From: Cryomorphaceae bacterium
GTDB taxonomy: Bacteria; Bacteroidota; Bacteroidia; Flavobacteriales; Schleiferiaceae
Direction: 5' to 3'
Assembly: GCA_020832345.1 (NCBI GenBank)
Contig: JAFIEY010000110.1
Coordinates: forward strand, 1 to 54,061
Length of the DNA stretch: 54,061 nucleotides
Shown here: positions 43,624-51,133 of the stretch, in pieces
How positions within the stretch are numbered: position 1 is the stretch's first letter
How the letters are laid out: the number at the start of each line of letters is the position of its first letter
Position numbers and translations under genes: made by a program
Notes under the pieces: generated by a model
The model's input: only the letters and a program-made list of their open reading frames with translations
The model's database searches: none
What the model was told of the DNA's origin: nothing

Positions 43624-44193
43624 TTATACCAATGGAAATTTCATTCGGTATTTTACCGATATTTTTCCTTTACTGATTTGATTCAGTCGAGATTTCAACA
43701 TTCGTTTTCGCAGTGGTGAAAGGTAATCGGTAAATAATATGCCTTCGATATGGTCGTATTCGTGCTGAATGATTCGTGCTGCCAAACCGTCGAAAGTTTC
43801 CGTTTTCTCTTCAAAATTCTCGTTCCAATATTTTAAGGTGATGCTTTCTTGTCGAAACACATCTTCTCGCACTTCAGGAATACTTAGGCAGCCTTCATTA
43901 AACGCCCATTCGTCACCTTCCTCCTCAAGTTTTTCTGCATTGATAAAAACCCGTTTAAAGTCCTTGAGCTTCTCATATTCTTCATCGTCTTCCTCGGCAA
44001 AAGGCATCGCATCGACGATAAATAGTCGAATGGATTTTCCGATTTGTGGTGCTGCTAAACCGACCCCAGCTGCATTATACATGGTCTCAAACATGTTTTC
44101 AATCAATATGTTCAAATCTGGATATTCCGGGCTGATATCCACCGCTTTTTTCTTTAAAACCGGATCTCCGTAAGCTACAATAGGTAATAACAT
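43624..44193 (-). CDS. def: Peptide deformylase
   Basis: Def removes the N-formyl group from nascent proteins. The 189-residue metalloenzyme has all three motifs: GVGLAAPQIG (residues 42-51), EGCLSIPE with the metal-binding Cys, and HEYDHIEG (HExxH). The internal insertion EEDDEEYEKLKDFKR is acidic and common in this phylum. It carries its own promoter box 19 bases upstream and a minisatellite between it and ruvX. Confidence 0.95.
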   Translation of the reverse strand: MLLPIVAYGDPVLKKKAVDISPEYPDLNILIENMFETMYNAAGVGLAAPQIGKSIRLFIVDAMPFAEEDDEEYEKLKDFKRVFINAEKLEEEGDEWAFNEGCLSIPEVREDVFRQESITLKYWNENFEEKTETFDGLAARIIQHEYDHIEGILFTDYLSPLRKRMLKSRLNQISKGKISVKYRMKFPLV

Positions 44194-44211
44194 TCAGATG
44201 ATAAATTTGTG

Positions 44212-44219
44212 CAAAGGTA
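44212..44219 (-). promoter_or_regulatory. def promoter -7 box
   Basis: TACCTTTG on the minus strand, an exact TAnnTTTG match 18 bases before the def ATG. The tandem repeats begin 31 bases further upstream. Confidence 0.55.
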
Positions 44220-44250
44220 CATAGTCTTTGCAAGAAAAAGCCATAATACT

Positions 44251-44383
44251 CACTGATTGTCTATTTTAATAGGTGTTCATGAGATCGCTGCGCTTAGTTA
44301 CGCACTGATTGTCTATTTTAATAGGTCTTCATGAGATCGCTGCGCTTAGTTACGCACTGATTGTCTATTTTAATAGGTGTTCA
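44251..44383. repeat. 52-bp tandem repeat (minisatellite), 2.6 copies
   Basis: Units begin CACTGATTGT at 44251, 44303 and 44355, an exact 52-base period, with only one base difference (GTGTTC or GTCTTC) among the copies. Each unit contains the palindrome CTATTTTAATAG. The array occupies the gap between the ruvX stop and the def promoter, two bases from the stop codon. Confidence 0.95.
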
Positions 44384-44384
44384 A

Positions 44385-44798
44385 TTATGCTTTTTTTTCG
44401 AGATATTGTTGCAAAATAATGGTTGCGCTAATCATGTCAATATTTCCCTTATCCCGGCGATCCTTCTTTTTGCTGCCAGCGGCAATCATGCTTTCCATCG
44501 CCATTTTTGAGGTAAATCTTTCGTCCTCGCGAACCACCTCAATTTCGGGAAATTTCTTTTTAAACTTGTCAATAAAACCGAGAATTTCCCTTTCAATGGG
44601 ATTTGCTGCGCCGGATAGCGACAAAGATTCTCCAACCACAAGCACATCAACTTTTTCCTTTTGGCAATATTCTTCGATAAAGTTCAATACCTTTGCCGCC
44701 GGAACTGTGGTAAGTCCACTGGCGATAATGCGCATGGGGTCTGTCTCGGCAATGCCGCAGCGTTTATGTCCATAATCGATGGCGAGTATTCTTCCCAT
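44385..44798 (-). CDS. ruvX: Putative pre-16S rRNA nuclease / Holliday junction resolvase-like YqgF
   Basis: YqgF (RuvX) is an RNase H-fold enzyme that matures the 5' end of 16S rRNA. The 137-residue protein starts GRILAIDYGHKRCGIAETDP with the first catalytic Asp, has VVGESLSLSG and VVREDERFTSKMA with the Glu, and ends with the KKDRRDKGNIDMISATIIL block carrying the last Asp. The ATG at 44798 is preferred to 44819. It stands upstream of def but is separated by the minisatellite. Confidence 0.93.
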   Translation of the reverse strand: MGRILAIDYGHKRCGIAETDPMRIIASGLTTVPAAKVLNFIEEYCQKEKVDVLVVGESLSLSGAANPIEREILGFIDKFKKKFPEIEVVREDERFTSKMAMESMIAAGSKKKDRRDKGNIDMISATIILQQYLEKKA

Positions 44799-44833
44799 GC
44801 CGCGAAGATAACAGTACAAAACCTATACACTGT

Positions 44834-45628
44834 ATGCGATTTTTATTTTTGGTGATTTTTATTTTTGGTTTACAATTACTGGGAGTTGCACAAATATTGA
44901 ATATTGAAAAAAATCAGTTGGATAAAGATACGTTGGATTTCACCTCCCTAAATGTTGGTGTCAATTTTTCGCTTTTCAATCGCAGTGCCGCATCTGATGA
45001 ACCCGTCAACCTTTTGGGATTTAACAACAAAATCAATTTCATTCACAAACGCGGAAATCATGCACTCATTTTTATCAACCAAATCGATTATTTGCGCATC
45101 AACGAAAATCCATGGCTAAATACCGGATTCTCTCATTTTCGGGGTCACTTTTGGCGACCTAAAAAACGAAGTCTTGAGGTTTATACCCAACATTCTTATG
45201 ACAATTTCCGGCGATTAAATCCGCGTATTCTCGTTGGGACAAATATGCGTGTCCGATTGGTTCGTAATAAAAAAATTACCCTAAACTACGGTATAGGAAC
45301 CATGTACGAATGGGAGCGCTGGGAACACCCACATGATCTCGAAAACATCGATGTGCAATTTATCAAAATCAACACTTACTTTACCTTCCGGGCTGCCATT
45401 AATGACAATTTGGATTACAACGGCACACTATATTACCAAGTTGGCTATGACCCAAAAATAAACAACTTTAGAAACAGGGTGTTTCACACTTCAAATATCA
45501 TCACAAAAGTCACCAAACGACTGAGTCTAAACCTTTCATTTGAAATTCAATATGAAGATAGACCCATCATTCCCATTACACCACTAATTTTTAGTATAAG
45601 AAATGGGCTTATATTCTCGTTTGACTAA
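44834..45628 (+). CDS. DUF481-like outer-membrane protein
   Basis: The 264-residue protein has a signal peptide (MRFLFLVIFIFGLQLLGVAQ). Regular amphipathic strands such as HALIFINQIDYLRINENPWL and LNYGIGTMYEWERWEHP, and the end IRNGLIFSFD, fit an outer-membrane barrel of DUF481 type (salt-induced outer-membrane protein). It is divergent from ruvX with 35 bases between starts and is monocistronic. The role is unknown. Confidence 0.78.
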   Translation: MRFLFLVIFIFGLQLLGVAQILNIEKNQLDKDTLDFTSLNVGVNFSLFNRSAASDEPVNLLGFNNKINFIHKRGNHALIFINQIDYLRINENPWLNTGFSHFRGHFWRPKKRSLEVYTQHSYDNFRRLNPRILVGTNMRVRLVRNKKITLNYGIGTMYEWERWEHPHDLENIDVQFIKINTYFTFRAAINDNLDYNGTLYYQVGYDPKINNFRNRVFHTSNIITKVTKRLSLNLSFEIQYEDRPIIPITPLIFSIRNGLIFSFD

Positions 45629-45708
45629 ATTGGCTTTGCGTGAAAATCTCATTGAACTGGAAACTCGAGGTTTTGTAAAGTGCAAAAAAAATAATCTAAT
45701 CCAAAACT

Positions 45709-46182
45709 ATGAATTTATTTTCCTTTATCATCACCCTCGACGATGAACGCAATACCGTTTTGCGTCAAATAATAGTGGAAGGACAGCTTTCTCTTTTTGA
45801 TTTTCACCAAAAAATTGTGAAGGCTTTTGAGCTCGATCCCGGCGAAATGGCCTCTTTTTACCATGTGGAAGGCGAATGGGAAACCACCGAAGAAATCCCC
45901 ATGGAACCCTTTGATGAAAAGAGCGGGCAACGCAGCATGATGAATACCACGGTGGAAGATGTTTTTCACAACCACCAACGCATGGTTTATGTGTATGACT
46001 TCCTGTACCTATGGACTTTTTTCGTAGAAAAGGTAAAATTGGCAGACGACATTTCTACGCCCGGTGTGGTTGTATCTGTGGGCACACTACCGCAAAATGC
46101 CCCGGACAAATCCTTCGAAACCTTGGAGTTTCCCGAGGATGAGGATGTTGATCCGGAGGACGATGACTATTCAATATATTGA
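45709..46182 (+). CDS. pRiA4b ORF-3-like protein
   Basis: The 157-residue protein starts FSFIITLDDERNTVLRQIIV with LSLFDFHQKIVKAFELDPGE, then VEDVFHNHQRMVYVYDF, the pattern of pRiA4b ORF-3/IS1096 TnpR-like proteins. The acidic end (EDEDVDPEDDDYSIY) is typical of the Bacteroidota branch. The family is linked to plasmids and transposons elsewhere, but here it stands alone, and its function is unknown. Element L4 follows 10 bases after the stop. Confidence 0.8.
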   Translation: MNLFSFIITLDDERNTVLRQIIVEGQLSLFDFHQKIVKAFELDPGEMASFYHVEGEWETTEEIPMEPFDEKSGQRSMMNTTVEDVFHNHQRMVYVYDFLYLWTFFVEKVKLADDISTPGVVVSVGTLPQNAPDKSFETLEFPEDEDVDPEDDDYSIY

Positions 46183-46192
46183 AATCATTATT

Positions 46193-46329
46193 GAGTCTGC
46201 TCCAAAAAAGTCCCTTTCTGCCAAAATCTTCCTTGTCGGTAGATTTTTGAATTTTCACTAACAAATGGTTAGCTCCGGCTCAAAAATCCCCTCGATTTTG
46301 ATTGAAATCATCCTTTTTGGAGTGGACTC
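46193..46329 (+). mobile_element. Miniature element, long form, copy L4 (137 bp)
   Basis: GAGTCTGCTCCAAAAAA to CTTTTTGGAGTGGACTC, with the perfect 6-bp duplication attatt on both sides (46187-46192 and 46330-46335). TTTTTGA/TCAAAAA and CTAAC/GTTAG inner stems are present, the latter with loop AAATG in place of AGTTG (L1) or AGCTG (L3). Confidence 0.92.
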
Positions 46330-46359
46330 ATTATTGCTTTCAAGGAATGTCCGAAAATT

Positions 46360-46722
46360 CTAATCTTTAGACTCCGGCGCACCGTCGTTCGCCCAAGCGA
46401 TGAGTTTATCAATAGTGCAGTTATCTAATTTTCCGGTAGGTGGCATCGATTGCGCATTGGATTCGGGCATGGTGATACGAGTTTCCATCACACCGCTTAG
46501 CGCTACATCGCGTATGTTTTCGTATTGACGAAAGTCGCCGTATGTGCTGGAGTTATGGCAACCTGAAATGGCACAATTCGCATCGACTATGGGCTTGATG
46601 TCGTCCACATAGGTCAGGTTTTCAGTTTCGCAATTACCATTACCATTTCCGTTGTCGTCATCGTCTTTGGAGCAAAACGTCATGGTGATGGGTATCAGCA
46701 AAAAGAGTATTGATTTTTTCAT
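46360..46722 (-). CDS. Cytochrome c-like lipoprotein with CX4CH motif
   Basis: The 120-residue lipoprotein has lipobox MTFC, and the Cys is followed by SKDDDD (LES-type). A cytochrome c-like fold follows: YVDDIKPIVDANCAISGCHN, then MPPTGKLDNCTIDKLIAWAN. The heme-attachment motif is C-A-I-S-G-C-H, four residues between the Cys instead of two. An axial Met is plausible in ITMPES or SMPPTG. It starts 13 bases after the CotH gene and is probably cotranscribed. Heme binding is inferred. Confidence 0.75.
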   Translation of the reverse strand: MKKSILFLLIPITMTFCSKDDDDNGNGNGNCETENLTYVDDIKPIVDANCAISGCHNSSTYGDFRQYENIRDVALSGVMETRITMPESNAQSMPPTGKLDNCTIDKLIAWANDGAPESKD

Positions 46723-46735
46723 TGTGAATTTTAGT

Positions 46736-49084
46736 TTATTGTTTGATTATTTTCGTTCGCAATACGGCATCCCTGCCCTGAAGGGTCAAAACATAAGGGC
46801 CAGGTGGAAAGTTTTCCATTTCGGAAATTAGAAGAATCAATTCGTGCTTTTCAACAAATTGATTAAAATGGTAAACCACTTGTCCCACCGGATTTGTGAT
46901 GTAAATTCTAATCCGTTGATAGGCATCTAACTTCAAGCCCAAAGTTACAACATTATCGGTTGGGTTGGGGAAGATTTTCATTTTTAGGTCTTCCTGCTCA
47001 AACCTTTCATCTTTTTGACTTTTATCGCATTCAAACGATGCCATAAAATCGTCTTCCAAATCAAATCTATTCATAAAAAACTCGCGAATATAGCAGGGGC
47101 GTCTGTCGAAAAACTCCTTGATAACTGAGACGTGGTAAAACCAAACCGACATATCTGTAATGGGATATCCCCAACGGTCAATTTGATGCGGCATTACATC
47201 CCGGTAATTGGCAACCATGGAATCCAGTAGAGATTTAAGAATTTTGGGATGGAATTGGGTTGCCATTAGCTCTTCCATCCGATTGAGAAACTGATTGCGG
47301 AATTTTTCATTCTCCAAAGACTTCCGAAATAATAAGGTGGACCAAGGCGGATTAGGCCATCCCGGACCATCAGTTGCCAAAGCGTGTTCCAGTGTGTTTC
47401 TTTCAAAAATTCTAAAAGAGCCATCACTGTCAAAAACGATGTTTCGATAAAGTCCATTATTTTTATTTCGCCAAATCATTCGGTTATTTCCCGGCCAATC
47501 ATGAACGCCGGAGTACACCCGAAAACACAAATAATCGATTAAATTATCTATGTCCAATTGATTGCCCAACCATGCATAACCGGTATCCGTATCCAGGGTG
47601 GACGTATTTTTAAGTGTATTTACCAGATTTTGCCATGGCGGATCGTTTGAAAAGTCAATTGGCCGACTAATCACCACATCATTTTTGGGTACTCCGGTAT
47701 ATTGTTCAATAAATTCCTCATCAATGCGGTTGCGAACATTGATAACCCCCCAAAACTCTCCATTGACAAAGTGAATTATTGGGCGCACGTCCTGTGCTTC
47801 CATACCCATTTTTCTAGCAATAATGGAGGCCAGCGCGTCTCCGAATAATGCCTCATTAAATCCTTGTCCGCTATTTCTAAACAGTATGCGATTATAAGTG
47901 TTGTTTCCACCAAAAAAGTCGTAATTTATTCTTGAAGGGCCATAAATACTTCGGGGATAAAGTCGTAAGCTCTTCATGGGAAGTGTTCTGCTCGCCATAC
48001 CGTGAATTCTGACACCAAGGTTTTGCTGAAAGGCCATGTCACCATTGGGTTCAAAAAACGCCATATTCACTTCCCGCTCCCATCTACGACCTCTTTCGTG
48101 ATAATTTCCGGTTCCCCATGGCCAGGGAGTCTCGGGGTTATCTGCGTGGACTTTTCCCGGAACGTAAATGCCTCGTTCAAATCCAAAAAAGCCATCGGGA
48201 TCGGTAATAATAGAGGCTACACCCAAATTGTGGTCGGGGGCATTTTTTTGTAAAAAATAATGACGAAATACCACGGGTGTGCAAGGTTTGCCGTCACAGA
48301 ATCCCCTAGCCGAAAAAATGCGACCCATTTTTTGCATGGAACGCGGCGGTTTCCAAACATATTCTTCCAATGTTGTTGGCGGATTGGTGGGAATTTTTGC
48401 CAGATGAAAACTGTCAGGTGGAAATAGCCAAAGTGCACCATCATATTTATAATCAGTGGTGGAGGGAATAGTGCCATCAAGGGTATAGTAAAATTCAATT
48501 CCCGGTTTGGATCCGGAAATTTCAACCCGCAAAGAATCTGTGGGAAAAAAGCCCGAAAATGGCCATGCGAAAATATCCTCATTGAGGGGGAAATAGGGAT
48601 TTGCTCCCTGATTGGTTTTTCCGGGTGTAGCCTCGGCAAATGCCACGAGGGAATCACCGCCATCGATGGCACGACCAAAGCTGTGATCGTAGGGTAAAGC
48701 GGGAAAATTAATCGTATCAATATTTCCAAATCCACTAAAAAAGAGCCTTCGCATATCGTCACGAAGTTCAAAATTTGCGTGGATATACGAATTCCCAATA
48801 CGGTTTTTCCCAGAACATAAAACAAGCAAAAAATCACCGGGAAAAAGAATGGTATCCGGAAGAGGGTATTTCAATAAATCATTTGCTGCTGGAGACAAAT
48901 AAAAACCATTGAGAGAAATGGCCGTAGCGGTAGGGTTGTAAAACTCAACCCAGTTGGGGAAATCACCATCTTCGTCCTCAACACTTTGAAATGCTACATG
49001 GCTAACCTCATTGATCACGAGGCTTTGCTGTCCTTTTGCAAAAAAAGACACAAGCATTAACACCAAAAAAATCTTTGTCCGCAT
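46736..49084 (-). CDS. Secreted CotH/lamin-tail protein with T9SS type A sorting domain
   Basis: From the ATG at 49084 the protein has 782 residues: signal peptide (MRTKIFLVLMLVSFFAKGQ), a lamin-tail domain (about 20-130, SLVINEVSHVAFQSVEDEDG), a chitobiase-like module with GIEFYYTLDGTIPSTT, a CotH kinase domain (about 300-640, MKSLRLYPRS, INVRNRIDEEF, VFDSDGSF) and a T9SS tail (MKIFPNPTDNVVTLGL). CotH kinases phosphorylate surface proteins in spores; the extracellular role here is unknown. It precedes the cytochrome-like lipoprotein in the same unit. Confidence 0.9.
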   Translation of the reverse strand: MRTKIFLVLMLVSFFAKGQQSLVINEVSHVAFQSVEDEDGDFPNWVEFYNPTATAISLNGFYLSPAANDLLKYPLPDTILFPGDFLLVLCSGKNRIGNSYIHANFELRDDMRRLFFSGFGNIDTINFPALPYDHSFGRAIDGGDSLVAFAEATPGKTNQGANPYFPLNEDIFAWPFSGFFPTDSLRVEISGSKPGIEFYYTLDGTIPSTTDYKYDGALWLFPPDSFHLAKIPTNPPTTLEEYVWKPPRSMQKMGRIFSARGFCDGKPCTPVVFRHYFLQKNAPDHNLGVASIITDPDGFFGFERGIYVPGKVHADNPETPWPWGTGNYHERGRRWEREVNMAFFEPNGDMAFQQNLGVRIHGMASRTLPMKSLRLYPRSIYGPSRINYDFFGGNNTYNRILFRNSGQGFNEALFGDALASIIARKMGMEAQDVRPIIHFVNGEFWGVINVRNRIDEEFIEQYTGVPKNDVVISRPIDFSNDPPWQNLVNTLKNTSTLDTDTGYAWLGNQLDIDNLIDYLCFRVYSGVHDWPGNNRMIWRNKNNGLYRNIVFDSDGSFRIFERNTLEHALATDGPGWPNPPWSTLLFRKSLENEKFRNQFLNRMEELMATQFHPKILKSLLDSMVANYRDVMPHQIDRWGYPITDMSVWFYHVSVIKEFFDRRPCYIREFFMNRFDLEDDFMASFECDKSQKDERFEQEDLKMKIFPNPTDNVVTLGLKLDAYQRIRIYITNPVGQVVYHFNQFVEKHELILLISEMENFPPGPYVLTLQGRDAVLRTKIIKQ

Positions 49085-49104
49085 ATATTCAATGAATCGA
49101 CTTA

Positions 49105-49112
49105 CAAAGGTA
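49105..49112 (-). promoter_or_regulatory. Promoter -7 box of the CotH gene
   Basis: TACCTTTG on the minus strand, an exact TAnnTTTG match 20 bases before the ATG at 49084. Confidence 0.55.
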
Positions 49113-49140
49113 AGCACTGGAAGGAATATGTGTTTATTTG

Positions 49141-49190
49141 TTTTTTTTCCGGGAATTGGGGTTGGGTGCGGTTTGGATTGTGGATGTTAT
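49141..49190. repeat. Dispersed G-rich repeat, copy 1
   Basis: T8 followed by CCGGGAATTGGGGTTGGGTG and then CGGTTTGGAT. The same order of blocks recurs at 54001-54040 at the end of the window with few differences. Both copies lie just upstream of minus-strand genes (CotH and uvrA). Confidence 0.7.
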
Positions 49191-49260
49191 TTGCGGGGTC
49201 GGAGGTCGGGGGTTGGTTTCGGGATATATATAGTGCAAGGTAGGTGTCTTTGCTCCTTAC

Positions 49261-49422
49261 CCCCAGGTTAAAACCTGGGGCAATTATTTCGGTCGCTCCT
49301 ACGGAGCTAGTAGGTGCGTGCGTGTTTGTGGCGTTGTTATAATCATCAACACCCCTACGGGGTTGATTCGTTTAGTTGGGGTGTCGTTTTGTTATAATTA
49401 TCAACATCCCTACGGGGTTGAT
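49261..49422. repeat. Cluster of REP-like palindromes
   Basis: A 20-base perfect palindrome with CCCCAGGTT arms (49261-49280) is followed by GCTCC-TAC-GGAGC (49295-49307) and two direct copies, 55 bases apart, of a unit containing ATCAAC, CCCTACGGG and GTTGAT (49336-49367 and 49391-49422). This mix of T/G-spaced palindromes resembles REP sequences of Bacteroidota, which can be moved by REP-associated tyrosine transposases. No such transposase is in the window. Confidence 0.8.
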
Positions 49423-49445
49423 CCTGTATGTTTTGATTGATAAAA

Positions 49446-49738
49446 AAACGACGACCAAATGGTTTCGGTCTCACGAAACTTCCACGAATACCGAAACCCG
49501 TTCGTCGTCCACATTGTCAATTAAAAAAGTCCCTATTACCTGAATGTTTACAGAACAAAAAAAACCACGAACCAAATGATTCCAGTTTCTCAAAACCTCT
49601 ACAAATACCGAAAAAGGTTCGGTCTAAAAACGACTAAACACCTAAACGACTCAACGACTAAACCTTAACACCATTGCACAAAAAATCACGGTCTCACGAA
49701 ACCCCAACGAGTACCGAAAATGGTTCGGTCTCCATCAC
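49446..49738. repeat. Three imperfect copies of a CGGTCTCACGAAAC repeat
   Basis: Copy A (49447-49509) has nested inverted repeats ACGACGA/TCGTCGT and TTTCGGT/ACCGAAA. Copy B (about 49571-49625) and copy C (about 49688-49733) keep the ACCGAAA and GGTTCGGTCT parts. Spacing is 106-117 bases. No coding frame is conserved across them. The array separates CotH from the MbnP-like gene. Confidence 0.75.
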
Positions 49739-50526
49739 TATTCCTTCACTCTAACCTCAATTGATTCCGACATTAAATCTGCGATTTTTCTATCTAAATC
49801 GGCGCGGCGCATGTTGGTGGAATAGACTTCTTGGGGAACCTGGATGCTTTCCATGAGGTGCTCGAGGTTGAAGGCTATTTCTATTTTACTGAGATCTAGT
49901 CCGGTGATGTCGTAGGTAAGTGGGCCGCGGCGGTTTTCGGTGTACCCGATGTGCCAGGAAAAATTCATGTCCATGGCGGTGCTCGGCGGATGGTCGTGGT
50001 TGGTAGGGCCTTCGATTCGACCTAAAATATATCCGTCGTCCCAGTTCCACCACATGGAAGGGACTTTTGGTCCCAGTGGATGTTCAAGTGAGAAGTCAAC
50101 TGGTTGCATGCCTTTGTTGATGGCATGACGAAGTCCAAATGCCAAAACGAGGGTTTCGTATTCTTTTTTTGCGGGCACTTCGCCCATGGAAATGCGGTGT
50201 GAACCTTCGCGCATGAGCACGACATCTTTGAGTAGGGTGGTATCACCGTCGGTGTCAACCAGGGCAAATTCAGAAAGATAGACTTGGGGAAATTCAAAGA
50301 TAAAGGGGCGTCCTTCGCTTGTGTGGAATGTTTTTTCTTGTTCGTCGTTGATGACCAATTCGTTTCCCCAGCGGAATGCGAAGTCGAAGGCGACGGCCAT
50401 TTTTTCTACTTTCCCGTTTCCATTTCCATTTTTTCCGTTGGATTCATCGTCGTTTCCGCAGCTGCTTAAAAAGACACTTATGGTGAAAATGAATGCAACG
50501 GCGGTAATGGTATTTAGATACTTCAT
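49738..50526 (-). CDS. MbnP-like lipoprotein
   Basis: From the ATG at 50526 the protein has 262 residues: lipoprotein signal (lipobox FLSSC) followed by GNDDESNGKN, then an MbnP-type domain, AFDFAFRWGNELVINDEQE, YLSEFALVDTDGDTT, VPSMWWNWDDGYILGRIEG and LTYDITG. MbnP proteins bind copper or act with di-heme MbnH partners; the paired Trp in MWWNW is a family mark. No MbnH gene is near. The frame is open 94 codons upstream, but that extension lies in a G+C-rich non-coding island. Confidence 0.82.
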   Translation of the reverse strand: MKYLNTITAVAFIFTISVFLSSCGNDDESNGKNGNGNGKVEKMAVAFDFAFRWGNELVINDEQEKTFHTSEGRPFIFEFPQVYLSEFALVDTDGDTTLLKDVVLMREGSHRISMGEVPAKKEYETLVLAFGLRHAINKGMQPVDFSLEHPLGPKVPSMWWNWDDGYILGRIEGPTNHDHPPSTAMDMNFSWHIGYTENRRGPLTYDITGLDLSKIEIAFNLEHLMESIQVPQEVYSTNMRRADLDRKIADLMSESIEVRVKE

Positions 50527-50543
50527 GAATTTTGATGTTTTGA

Positions 50544-50551
50544 CAAAGATA
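50544..50551 (-). promoter_or_regulatory. Promoter -7 box of the MbnP-like gene
   Basis: TATCTTTG on the minus strand, an exact TAnnTTTG match 17 bases before the ATG at 50526. It confirms that the coding start is 50526. Confidence 0.6.
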
Positions 50552-50584
50552 CGTTGTTTGTGGGGATTTTTTATGACGGATGGC

Positions 50585-50800
50585 AACTTTGACCTGGGCG
50601 GTTCTCGCGCAAGGGACGGAAGCGGCAGCCCGGTGGTTTTGGGGCTGTACTGCGGCGTGGGCGGCGGAGGCTGTGACGTTAGGAGCAGACCCCGTACGCA
50701 CCGCCGCAGTAGGCCACGAAATCGCCGGCTATAGCGGACGGCCCGGTGACGCCCCTCTGGGATGTTTGTTGTAAGCCCATCTAGCAATATGGGGCGGCAT
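50585..50800. other. G+C-rich, stem-forming island (possible structured RNA or repeat)
   Basis: About 215 bases far richer in G+C than the rest of the window. Perfect stems are TACTGCGGCG (50648-50657) with CGCCGCAGTA (50702-50711) and CAGCCC (50626-50631) with GGGCTG (50642-50647), stacked next to each other. The part reading GCGCAAGGGACGGAAGCGGC resembles, from memory, a class of dispersed G+C-rich elements in Bacteroidota. No protein family is seen in any frame. Confidence 0.6.
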
Positions 50801-50812
50801 GCGTCCAAAATA

Positions 50813-51130
50813 GTGGCTGTCTATAAAGTCCGATGACTGCGTTATGCTCACCTAAAATTAAGGTCATTTACTTTAGTAAACTCACTGAATTTCCCCGATA
50901 TTAATTGGGGTCGCAAGCCTTGTCCTCGAACTTTCTAGCCTAGCCACTTACACTTTATGGACGGACACTTTTTCGTGGCTGTCTATAAAGTCCGATGACT
51001 GCGTTATGCTCACCTAAAATTAAGGTCATTTACTTTAGTAAACTCACTGAATTTCCCCGATATTAATCGGGGTCGCAAGCCTTGTCCTCGAACTTTCTAG
51101 CCTAGCCACTTACACTTTATGGACGGACAC
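50813..51130. mobile_element. Tandem pair of a 156-bp non-coding element
   Basis: Copies 50813-50968 and 50975-51130 differ at a single base and are separated by TTTTTC. Each begins GTGGCTGTCTATAAAGTCC and ends with the imperfect inverse of it (reverse complement GTGTCCGTCCATAAAGTG). Inside are TTTAC/GTAAA and CCCCGAT/AT(T or C)GGGG stems; the one difference keeps pairing possible in the latter. The ends are IS-like, perhaps IS256-like, but no transposase is present. The pair ends three bases beyond the uvrA stop codon. Confidence 0.85.
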
Positions 51131-51133
51131 TAT

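Noticed and set aside
44251-44383. CRISPR array
   Set aside because: The whole 52-base unit is repeated, with no unique spacer between copies.
46055-46264. Minus-strand ORF with the DFGRKGLF peptide
   Set aside because: It is antisense to the pRiA4b-like gene and arises from element L4.
50527-50808. N-terminal extension of the MbnP-like lipoprotein
   Set aside because: It is rich in Arg and Pro because it reads through the G+C-rich island; a promoter box and a lipoprotein signal at 50526 fix the start downstream.
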